Assembly: GCA_902795715.1 (NCBI GenBank)
Contig: CADBME010000052.1
Span: forward strand, 1-19,420
DNA: 19,420 nt
Source of the DNA: an uncultured Lachnospiraceae bacterium
GTDB lineage: Bacteria; Bacillota_A; Clostridia; Lachnospirales; Lachnospiraceae
Direction of reading: 5' to 3'
The notes beneath the pieces were generated by a model. The model was not told the DNA's origin. It worked only from the letters and a program-made list of their open reading frames with translations, and did no database searches. The position numbers and the translations under genes are program-made. This document shows positions 1-6,645 of the stretch, piece after piece (position 1 is the first letter of the stretch; every line of letters starts with the position of its first letter).

Positions 1-283
1 CAAGAACATATTCCATATAGGGCTGACTTCTGTCATGGGTCAATTTGGAAATAGCCTCGATTACAAGCTGGGGAAAACCTGCCTCTTCAAGGTCTTCCAG
101 GGTCCAATCCGTGTCTTCCGGAACATCATGAAGCAAAGCGGCACAGGTTTCGAACTCCGTATCCATGTATTCTGCAAGGTGGATAGGATGAAAAACATAG
201 GGTACACCCGATTCATCCGTCTGATTCTTATGAGCGTCATAGCAGATTTTCATAGCCTTCCTGGTGAGTTCCGTATAAATCAT
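1..283 (-). CDS. HD-domain (p)ppGpp hydrolase-like protein, 5' part only
   Basis: This gene runs off the left edge, so only its first 94 codons are visible. The protein begins MIYTELTRKAMKICYDAH and carries the hallmark of the RelA/SpoT and MESH1 HD hydrolase domain: a HP pair (YVFHPIHLAE) followed by the metal-binding HD in LLHDVPEDTDW at about residues 51-61. In that family the domain removes the 3' pyrophosphate from (p)ppGpp; whether a synthetase domain follows cannot be seen. The usual motif is LLHDVVEDT, so the Pro replacing Val is a small variation. I place the start at 283 rather than the in-frame ATG at 292, because an AGAGGG sequence lies about 11 bases before 283 but almost touches the ATG at 292, and because family members start MIYTELT. 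The gene has its own consensus promoter at 419-447. Confidence 0.8.
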   Translation of the reverse strand, partial: MIYTELTRKAMKICYDAHKNQTDESGVPYVFHPIHLAEYMDTEFETCAALLHDVPEDTDWTLEDLEEAGFPQLVIEAISKLTHDRSQPYMEYVL

Positions 284-418
284 GGCAAGCATTCCCTCTT
301 TGAAGTTGTGTATAAAATGGATTCCTGAAACCAGGAATCCTTTCTGCAGCATGGATCTTCATTCCGAAAATCCGGCAAAGTGAAACTGAACACAGCAACT
401 GTATACCTACTTATACTC

Positions 419-447
419 ATTATAATTTCCACACAAATCTCTGTCAA
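419..447 (-). promoter_or_regulatory. Consensus sigma-A promoter of the HD-domain gene
   Basis: On the minus strand a perfect TTGACA (447-442) is followed after exactly 17 bases by a perfect TATAAT (424-419). Transcription would start near 412 and leave a leader of about 130 bases before the start codon at 283. Two copies of the 8-mer ATTGACAG (minus strand), 16 bases apart, cover the -35 box and the DNA just upstream of it. Confidence 0.8.
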
Positions 448-464
448 TATGATAAACTGTCAAT
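441..464. repeat. Paired 8-bp direct repeat over the -35 box
   Basis: CTGTCAAT occurs at 441-448 and again at 457-464 on the plus strand, with an AT-rich 8-base spacer, giving a 16-bp period. The downstream copy contains the -35 hexamer of the minus-strand promoter. This could be a binding site for a regulator of the HD-domain gene, or a coincidental second -35-like box. No regulator can be named from sequence. Confidence 0.45.
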
Positions 465-488
465 GGATGCGATTCCAACAAGAAAAAA

Positions 489-497
489 TGGTATAAA
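489..497 (+). promoter_or_regulatory. Extended -10 element before the amidase gene
   Basis: TG-G-TATAAA at 489-497 is a good extended -10 element. No convincing -35 box sits 16-18 bases upstream, as is common for extended -10 promoters. Transcription would start near 504, so the inverted repeat at 508-541 would be the first element of the transcript. Confidence 0.45.
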
Positions 498-507
498 AAA
501 GTCCTAT

Positions 508-541
508 CCGACATCATTTTTTAGTCGTATCATGATGTCGG
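508..541 (+). promoter_or_regulatory. Leader hairpin or operator before the amidase gene
   Basis: A perfect 10-bp inverted repeat, CCGACATCAT (508-517) and ATGATGTCGG (532-541), encloses a 14-base T-rich loop. It lies just downstream of the extended -10 element and about 15 bases before the Shine-Dalgarno sequence. The T run is inside the loop and not after the stem, so this is not an intrinsic terminator. It could be a DNA operator or a 5' mRNA stem-loop. Confidence 0.5.
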
Positions 542-570
542 GATCAAATGCTAAATAGAGGAGAATTCAC

Positions 571-1854
571 ATGCAGGCCGAAAAACATCAGGAAAAGTGT
601 TTCGTCTCTTTTGCAGGCACTGATAACACTGCAATTCATAGTAATACACATCCAGTTCCCCATTCTCACTCTTTCTACTTGTTCATTCCTGCAGGAATAC
701 TGCTGTCTGTACTCTGCCTTTTCTCAATCCGAATGTCCGGATGGTCGATTTCCGTTCATGCAAAAGAAAAAAGAGCCGATAAAGACCGGCCTTTTATCGT
801 GGTCCTAGATCCCGGTCATGGAGGAAACCAGTCCGGCGCGGAAGAAAACGGAATGATAGAAAAAGATTTGAACCTGACAATCGCAAAACATCTGAAGGAA
901 TCTCTGGAAAAGGATTATGAAAATGTTGAAGTCACCTTTACAAGAGACGGTGACTATAGCGTAGATTTAAAGGAAAGGGTGCAAATTGCAGCCGATCGGG
1001 ATGCCCATCTGCTGATCAGTCTCCACAACAATGCCCGCGGAGATAATTTCGAATACAAAGACGGCTGTACCGTCCTCACCGCCCAGGGCAATTACAGACC
1101 GGATCTGGCAAAAACCGAACAGGAGCTTGCCTGCTGTATTCTCTCAGAACTGGAGAGTCTTGGTTTAAAGAACCGAGGAATTCTCCTTAGGGATTCGGAA
1201 TCGGGAGATACATACGAAGATGGATCCATAGCAGACTATTATGCCATCATCCGTTCCGGCATCAATCTGGAGGTTCCATCCGTCATCGTCGAACACGCAT
1301 TTCTTGATGATGACCAGGATTTTGAAAACCATCTGAGCACCGATGACCAGCTAAAAGAACTCGCGCAAGCCGATGCAAGAGGAATCGCCGCCTATCTGGG
1401 GCTGAGATCCGTAAAAACCGGAAAGATCATGCAGCCACCTTCCAACTATGAGATTCCTGTCTATCACGTATATGATGATATTCCCGAGCACACCAGGAAA
1501 TCAAAGAAACTTTTCTTTCCGAATGAGGATGAAAAAGAGAGTGATACAGGGGATGAAATAGAAGATGAAACAAAAGCTGAGACGGGCGATGAAACAGATG
1601 CTGAAACAAAAGTGGAGACGGGGAATGGAGCAGATGAAAAAACAAAAGCGGAGACAGGCGATGGAACAGATGCTGAAACAAAAGTGGAAACGGGCGATGA
1701 AATAAAGATTGATGCCAGGGATAGGACAGAGAACAAAAAAAGCGATGAAAAGAATTCATCGGATGACTCCCTGCAGGAAGTCATCCGACAATTCATCCAA
1801 AAGCTTATTGACACCCTCAATCATGAATTGCCCGGGGCAGTTCAAAAGGAATAA
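571..1854 (+). CDS. Membrane-anchored N-acetylmuramoyl-L-alanine amidase (Amidase_3) with acidic repeat tail
   Basis: The protein has 427 residues. It has one hydrophobic segment at about residues 36-53 after a polar, His-rich N-terminus, placing the rest outside the cell. An Amidase_3 zinc hydrolase domain follows (about 75-277). The expected residues are visible: H83 in VVLDPGHGG, E97 in EKDLNL, H152 in SLHNNA, and the catalytic E241 in IVEHAFLDD. This family cuts the bond between N-acetylmuramate and L-alanine in peptidoglycan, typically for cell separation, wall turnover or spore processes. The C-terminal 130 or so residues are highly charged and contain 12-residue tandem repeats (about 334-381), with no recognised wall-binding domain. 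AGAGGAG at 557-563, seven bases before the ATG, fixes the start. Function of the domain is secure; the physiological role is not. Confidence 0.88.
   Translation: MQAEKHQEKCFVSFAGTDNTAIHSNTHPVPHSHSFYLFIPAGILLSVLCLFSIRMSGWSISVHAKEKRADKDRPFIVVLDPGHGGNQSGAEENGMIEKDLNLTIAKHLKESLEKDYENVEVTFTRDGDYSVDLKERVQIAADRDAHLLISLHNNARGDNFEYKDGCTVLTAQGNYRPDLAKTEQELACCILSELESLGLKNRGILLRDSESGDTYEDGSIADYYAIIRSGINLEVPSVIVEHAFLDDDQDFENHLSTDDQLKELAQADARGIAAYLGLRSVKTGKIMQPPSNYEIPVYHVYDDIPEHTRKSKKLFFPNEDEKESDTGDEIEDETKAETGDETDAETKVETGNGADEKTKAETGDGTDAETKVETGDEIKIDARDRTENKKSDEKNSSDDSLQEVIRQFIQKLIDTLNHELPGAVQKE
1570..1713 (+). repeat. 36-bp tandem repeat coding for 12-residue acidic units
   Basis: Four consecutive units begin at 1570, 1606, 1642 and 1678. 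Each encodes a variant of TK(A/V)ETG(D/N) followed by an acidic pentapeptide such as ETDAE. Units 1 and 3 resemble each other more than unit 2, suggesting a duplication of a two-unit block. The fourth is degenerate at its end, and a partial unit (DTGDEIEDE) precedes the first. Confidence 0.85.
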
Positions 1855-1962
1855 GGCTGTCGTCAATAGAAAATCGGACTGTGATTACCAGGGACGGGAT
1901 TGTCATTACATAGGATTGCCACCTGTTAAAAAACAATCAATGTGGGACAATATGAAACGTCC

Positions 1963-4900
1963 CTACTGTCCCATTTTGGCGTTCATTATCAACATCTGGA
2001 GCCGGTTTTCTATGTTGGCGAAGCTGATGTCGGGGTCGTAGTCCAGGGGAAGTATCCGGGCGTCAGGGTATATTTCTTTTAGTTTTTTTGAGATGCCGCG
2101 GCCGACTACGTGGTTGGGAAGGCAGCCGAAGGGCTGAAGGATGATAAAGTTTCTGCATCCTTTGCGGGCGCATTCCAGGATTTCTCCGGGGATCAGTATG
2201 CCTTCGCCGGCGTCAAATGTGTGGTGTATGATGGGGTCGCTGGTCTGGGCCAGCTGGTCCATCCGGGTGGCTTTTTCGTGGAGTGGATGTCTGGCGGCTA
2301 TTTTGTCTGTCAGATTGTGGGCATATTCGAATACCTGATTACAGATATGGTTGGTCATGCGGGTAGCAAAGGGCAGGGTGACTTTGTATTCCTGTACCTG
2401 TTTGTCTTTGTAGTAATAGGATTTTCGTATTACATCTGTCATCTTTGCTTCTATGATTTCCAGGCCGCTGCTTTCCAGATATCTTTCGATTTCCCGGTTT
2501 GCTCCGGGGTGGAAGTTCAGGAGGTATTCCCCAACGATCAGGACTGTGGGTTTTTCAACAGACCGGTCATAGGGGATTTTTTTCATGATTTCTATGGCTT
2601 TTTCGAAGCCCTTTTTGGCTCCGGCTATCCCGCCTTTTTCCATGCCGTCTATGATTTGATCCATTCCGTGTTCAAAGGCCCGGTCTGTACTGCCTGGTTC
2701 CAGTTCGTAGGGCCTGATCTTTCGCAGGAGTTCTTCCATGGTGTCGATCATGGGCAGACCGAAGGCGATTCTGCTTCCGGATATCAGGTTCATTTTATAT
2801 CCGGGATGGACATCGTGATAATCCTGATCATCGTTGGTCAGGATGGGAACCTGAGGGAAGCCGGCATCGTCGAGGGCTTTGCGGAGCAGGGCGCCGTAAT
2901 GGGTCAGTCGGCAGTCTCCGATGTATTTGCCCATGGCTACCGCTGTGTGGTCCGGATCATATTTGCCGGATTTGAGGGCTTCCAGGGCTTCTCCGATGAC
3001 AATCTGGGCAGGAAAACAAATGTCATTGTGTACATATTGTTTACCCAGGCGTATTGCCTCTTCCCGTCCGACCTGCATAGCTTCAGTCCGGAGCTTCTGG
3101 CTTTTCATGGCCGCAGACAAAAGTCTGGCAAAAGCGTGGGAGGTATTGGGCACCAGGACGGTTTTTACCTTGTCGGCTTTGGTAAACTTAACCGGATATG
3201 GGTCGGGCAGCCGGCTTATAGTCAAAGCTTCTTTCTTCTTTCGGGTCATCTCGATGGTGGTCACGAAAGACCGGACTCTTATACGCAGCGGCCCCTGGAC
3301 ATCGCTCTCGTCCAGTTTCAGGACCAGAGGTGTTTTTCCGGATATTTCCCGCATCAGGCGTATTATTTCATCAGACAGATAGGCATCATGTCCACAGCCG
3401 AAACTGACCACCTGGACATATTCCAGATGAGGGTTCCGGGCAGCGATGACTGCCGAGGAAAGCATCCTGGCATGATAGTTGTTTACCACGTCAATCCTGG
3501 TTTTCTGCAGGTCTGTATCTCCAATCCCGGGTACAGAATCTGCTGTCAGGACCGGTATACCCATATGGGTAAAGAGTTCCGGCAAATCGTGATTAACCAG
3601 GGCATCATTCTGATAGGGTCTGGAAGCCAGGACAACCGCGTAGGTATCGTTTTCCCGGGCATGCCGGATCACTTTCTCTCCGGCTTTCTGCAGCTGCCTG
3701 CGGAAACTTGCCTGGGCCCGGTCGCCTGCCTTCAGGGCTTCTATGACAGCTTCTTTCCCGATATCCCACCTTTCTTCCATGTACTGTATCATCTGGCGGC
3801 GGCGGTCTTTTTCACTGTACCAGTGAAAAAGAGGAGCTTCAAATGAAACCTGGTATTTCTTTTCCGGATTGTCGGAGTTGCCAATTACAATCGGATAACC
3901 TTTTACCACAGCACACATGGAAACGCTGGTTTTTTCTGTGTTCTCCGATGGAATTGTGGTAATGGAGGGCATAAAGATGCAGTCTGCCCCCTTCTCGGCC
4001 AGCCAGCGCAGATGTCCGTGAACCAGTTTTGCCGGAAAGCAAACGGTATCTGAGGGAATCGCGCTCAGTCCTTTTTCATATATCTTTCTGGTTGAGGAGG
4101 GAGATATGAGGACTTCAAATCCAAGGCTCCCGAAAAAAGTCGACCAGAAGGGCATATTATCCCAATAGGCCAGAACTCGGGGCAAACCAATCCGGATATC
4201 CCTTGCCGGAAGGATGGTCGGACAATCATATCTTTTAAATAAGAGCTTCTCCCGCAGGCGATAGAGGTTGGGAACTCTGGACCGGTCCTTTTCTTTTTCT
4301 TTTAACATCCTGCGAACTTCTTCATCCCTGGGATCCCCCAGAATCTCCCCTCTTTCACAACGGTTGTTGGTCACCCAGCTTTTTCCGTTGTTAAAATGAA
4401 TGATGGTTCTTTTACAATGATTGGCGCAGAAAGGACAGGGGGAGTTGGCATCCTGGGAAAAGGAAAAATCATCCAGCCCATCCAGCCCGATAAAAGTATG
4501 ATAGTTCTCTTCTTGTGCTGCCTGATATTCTTCTTTTGTAATCAATGCAGCTCCGATGGCTCCCATGATTCCGGGATATGGTGCCCGGGTCACCTGGCGT
4601 CCGACGTACTGCTCCATAGCACGCAGAACCGCGTCATTTTCAAAAGTTCCTCCCTGAACGACAATCCTGTCCCCCAAGGATGTGAGATTGGAGATACGGA
4701 TTACTTTTGTAAATACATTTTCTATGATGGACCGGCACAGTCCTGCCATGATATCCGCGGGGGATTTTCCGTTTCTCTGTTCCGTGATAATGCTGCTGTT
4801 CATGAAAACCGTACAACGGCTGCCCAAAACAGCCGGATTTTCTGAAGAGAAAGCGGCTTCTGCAATTTCCCGGACCGGAATCTCCAGGTTCTGGGCGAAG

Positions 4901-6306
4901 TTTTCCAGGAAGGACCCGCATCCTGAAGAGCAGGCCTCATTTACCACTATATTGGTGATAATTCCGTGATCCAGCCATATGGCCTTCATATCCTGACCGC
5001 CTATGTCAAGGAGGAAGCTGGCATCTTTTACATACTTTTCAGCGGCTCTGGCATGGGCGACGGTTTCTACCACATGGGTTTCCGTATTCCAGGCCTTATG
5101 AAACAGGAGTTCACCGTACCCGGTAGAGCCTGCTGCCAGAATCTCCAATTCCGCACCGGCCTTTCGATATCGTTCCCGAAGGTTTATCAGAGCCTGTCTG
5201 GCCACCATCAGGGGGTTCCCCTTATTGGAAGAATAAAAAGAATCCAGGAGTTCTTCCTGTTCGTTCATCAAAACAAATTTGGTCGTCGTGCTCCCTGAAT
5301 CGATGCCCAGAAAGGCCCGGATTTTTTCTCCCTTTTCCGGTTCAAAGGACCGGATTATCCTCTTCCTGTGCCGGTTTCGAAAAGCTTTCTTTTCTTCTTC
5401 TCCGTCAAAGAAGAGACGACCCGTCTGAACCGGGTCCCTGCTCTCCCCTTTTGAACCGGCCAGATGGTCCCTGATTTCCATGATAGTCCGGTAATCGGTA
5501 CGGTCTGCAAACATGCCGGCAAGGGACAGGGCTGCCCCATAGGCTACAGTGATCTCCGGATGGTCCGGAATCAGAATGTCCTTCTCTGAAAGTCCAAGCC
5601 TTCCGGCAAAGACATGAATCAGTTCCGGATTAAAGGTAAGGGGGCCTCCCTCAAAAACAACCGGGCTCTCAATATCCAATCCCTGGGCAAGTCCGCCGAT
5701 GGTCTGCTTTGCTATGGCATGAAAGGCGGAAAGTGCCAGATTTTCTTTGGATACTCCCTGATTGAGAAGGGGCTGGATGTCCGTCTTGGCAAAGACTCCG
5801 CAACGACCGGAAATATCATAGACACAGTTTCCCTTTTCGGCGAGTCCGTTAAAATCCCTGATGTCCACATTCAGAATAGAGGCGACCTCATCGATAAAGG
5901 CTCCGGTTCCTCCTGCGCAGCTTCCATTCATCCTCATGTCAGCTACCTGCAGGGTCTCTCCTTCTTCCTGTTTCCTGAAAAAGAGCATTTTGGCATCCTG
6001 CCCGCCCAGCTCGATGGCCGTTCCCACCCGGTCATACATACGCTCTAAAGCAAGGGAATTAGCCACAATTTCCTGTATGAAAGGATCCCCGGTCTGGTCG
6101 GCTACCGGTTTGGCACCCGAACCCGTGAAAGCCGCCCGGATCTTATGATTGGGAAAATGTTTCTGCAGCTTTTCCAGGGCTCGGATTACACTCTTTTTCT
6201 GGGCCGATCCGTGTCTTTGATAATCATAATATAGAATGGTATGGTCTTTCTCGGACACCGCCGCTATTTTTGTGGTGGTCGAACCGATATCAATTCCGAT
6301 TAGCAT
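1963..6306 (-). CDS. Giant 2-hydroxyacyl-CoA dehydratase activase-type protein (two BcrAD/BadFG ATPase domains plus DUF2229/HgdB-like regions)
   Basis: The protein has 1447 residues. Two ASKHA ATPase domains of the BcrA/BadF/HgdC type occur in tandem (about 1-270 and 330-590). Each has GIDxGSTTTK (from 4 and 334) and a GGQDxK motif. Each also has cysteines in the positions that hold the [4Fe-4S] cluster between HgdC subunits: C130 and C169 in the first, C459 and C498 in the second, both 39 residues apart. A further Cys cluster follows (C624, C627, C631, C650). The remaining half resembles DUF2229 and HgdB-like reductase regions, with conserved CFPA motifs. Proteins of this architecture are annotated as acyl-CoA dehydratase activase-related; their substrate is not known to me. 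By homology they would use ATP to drive low-potential electron transfer. No dehydratase subunit genes are nearby. AGGGAT about nine bases before ATG 6306 supports the start. No clear terminator follows within the 108 bases before the convergent amidase. Confidence 0.88.
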   Translation of the reverse strand: MLIGIDIGSTTTKIAAVSEKDHTILYYDYQRHGSAQKKSVIRALEKLQKHFPNHKIRAAFTGSGAKPVADQTGDPFIQEIVANSLALERMYDRVGTAIELGGQDAKMLFFRKQEEGETLQVADMRMNGSCAGGTGAFIDEVASILNVDIRDFNGLAEKGNCVYDISGRCGVFAKTDIQPLLNQGVSKENLALSAFHAIAKQTIGGLAQGLDIESPVVFEGGPLTFNPELIHVFAGRLGLSEKDILIPDHPEITVAYGAALSLAGMFADRTDYRTIMEIRDHLAGSKGESRDPVQTGRLFFDGEEEKKAFRNRHRKRIIRSFEPEKGEKIRAFLGIDSGSTTTKFVLMNEQEELLDSFYSSNKGNPLMVARQALINLRERYRKAGAELEILAAGSTGYGELLFHKAWNTETHVVETVAHARAAEKYVKDASFLLDIGGQDMKAIWLDHGIITNIVVNEACSSGCGSFLENFAQNLEIPVREIAEAAFSSENPAVLGSRCTVFMNSSIITEQRNGKSPADIMAGLCRSIIENVFTKVIRISNLTSLGDRIVVQGGTFENDAVLRAMEQYVGRQVTRAPYPGIMGAIGAALITKEEYQAAQEENYHTFIGLDGLDDFSFSQDANSPCPFCANHCKRTIIHFNNGKSWVTNNRCERGEILGDPRDEEVRRMLKEKEKDRSRVPNLYRLREKLLFKRYDCPTILPARDIRIGLPRVLAYWDNMPFWSTFFGSLGFEVLISPSSTRKIYEKGLSAIPSDTVCFPAKLVHGHLRWLAEKGADCIFMPSITTIPSENTEKTSVSMCAVVKGYPIVIGNSDNPEKKYQVSFEAPLFHWYSEKDRRRQMIQYMEERWDIGKEAVIEALKAGDRAQASFRRQLQKAGEKVIRHARENDTYAVVLASRPYQNDALVNHDLPELFTHMGIPVLTADSVPGIGDTDLQKTRIDVVNNYHARMLSSAVIAARNPHLEYVQVVSFGCGHDAYLSDEIIRLMREISGKTPLVLKLDESDVQGPLRIRVRSFVTTIEMTRKKKEALTISRLPDPYPVKFTKADKVKTVLVPNTSHAFARLLSAAMKSQKLRTEAMQVGREEAIRLGKQYVHNDICFPAQIVIGEALEALKSGKYDPDHTAVAMGKYIGDCRLTHYGALLRKALDDAGFPQVPILTNDDQDYHDVHPGYKMNLISGSRIAFGLPMIDTMEELLRKIRPYELEPGSTDRAFEHGMDQIIDGMEKGGIAGAKKGFEKAIEIMKKIPYDRSVEKPTVLIVGEYLLNFHPGANREIERYLESSGLEIIEAKMTDVIRKSYYYKDKQVQEYKVTLPFATRMTNHICNQVFEYAHNLTDKIAARHPLHEKATRMDQLAQTSDPIIHHTFDAGEGILIPGEILECARKGCRNFIILQPFGCLPNHVVGRGISKKLKEIYPDARILPLDYDPDISFANIENRLQMLIMNAKMGQ

Positions 6307-6320
6307 TTTTTCTATCCCTG

Positions 6321-6338
6321 TACCGGTTCATGCCGGTA
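6321..6338 (-). promoter_or_regulatory. Hairpin in the activase leader
   Basis: TACCGG (6321-6326) and CCGGTA (6333-6338) form a perfect 6-bp stem with a 6-base loop. It lies immediately upstream of the probable Shine-Dalgarno AGGGAT of the minus-strand activase gene and could affect ribosome access. On the plus strand it is followed by five T, but no plus-strand gene ends here, so a terminator role there is unlikely. Confidence 0.4.
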
Positions 6339-6545
6339 TTTTTCTTCTTCCAAGGTTGCTATTCAGGCTCTGCCGTCCTTCAAGCCACAGGCCATCCCTG
6401 CAAGGCACCTGTGTCGTATCCATAATCATATTCAGACAGGTCGTGAATAGTACCTCTCAAGTCATTTTCAAAGGAATCATAACGCATTTTATTGCAATCC
6501 ACAAGCGAAAATAATTATGAATCCATATGAATTATTAAAAAAACA

Positions 6546-6574
6546 TTCCTTAACTATAAAAAATGTGTTATACT
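6546..6574 (+). promoter_or_regulatory. Promoter of the sodium/solute symporter gene
   Basis: A good -10 box TATACT (6569-6574) lies 17 bases after a weak -35 TTCCTT (6546-6551). Predicted start is near 6581, giving a leader of about 65 bases that contains the hairpin at 6599-6617. Confidence 0.5.
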
Positions 6575-6598
6575 GGTCAGGTGCTGTTTTCTAATAAA

Positions 6599-6617
6599 TA
6601 TCCGATTCTATCGGATA
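6599..6617 (+). promoter_or_regulatory. Leader hairpin before the symporter gene
   Basis: TATCCGAT (6599-6606) and ATCGGATA (6610-6617) form a perfect 8-bp stem closed by a 3-base loop. It sits between the predicted transcription start and the ribosome binding site AAGGAG (6634-6639). There is no T run, so it is not a terminator. It may stabilise the transcript or bind a regulator as DNA. Confidence 0.5.
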
Positions 6618-6645
6618 CCAGAATTATTTAGTTAAGGAGAAAAAA

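Larger units (their letters stand above)
6307..6645. other. Divergent intergenic region between activase and symporter genes
   Basis: This 339-base stretch has no supported gene; a short plus-strand open frame inside it lacks a ribosome binding site and a recognisable product. It holds a hairpin next to the activase start (6321-6338), a weaker imperfect dyad CACAGG/CCTGTG at 6386-6391 and 6408-6413, the symporter promoter (6546-6574) and a symporter leader hairpin (6599-6617). I did not find a convincing promoter for the activase gene. Confidence 0.6.

Noticed and set aside
1570..1713. CRISPR-like array suggested by regular 36-bp repeats
   Set aside because: The units are contiguous without spacers, degenerate, and in frame within the amidase coding region.
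1427..1820. Minus-strand frames rich in Phe/His/Ser over the amidase tail
   Set aside because: They are antisense readings of the 36-bp repeat, which produces repeats in every frame; the plus-strand frame is continuous with a real amidase domain.
1855..1962. Terminator between the convergent amidase and activase genes
   Set aside because: GGGAC/GTCCC and GGGACA/TGTCCC pairings exist near 1944-1972, but they overlap the activase stop codon, are short and have no T run.
2110..3846. 578-codon open frame on the plus strand opposite the activase gene
   Set aside because: It is fully antisense to a well-conserved gene, has no ribosome binding site, no recognisable domain and a Phe/Gly/His-rich composition typical of a shadow frame. 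The activase reading has clear family motifs throughout.
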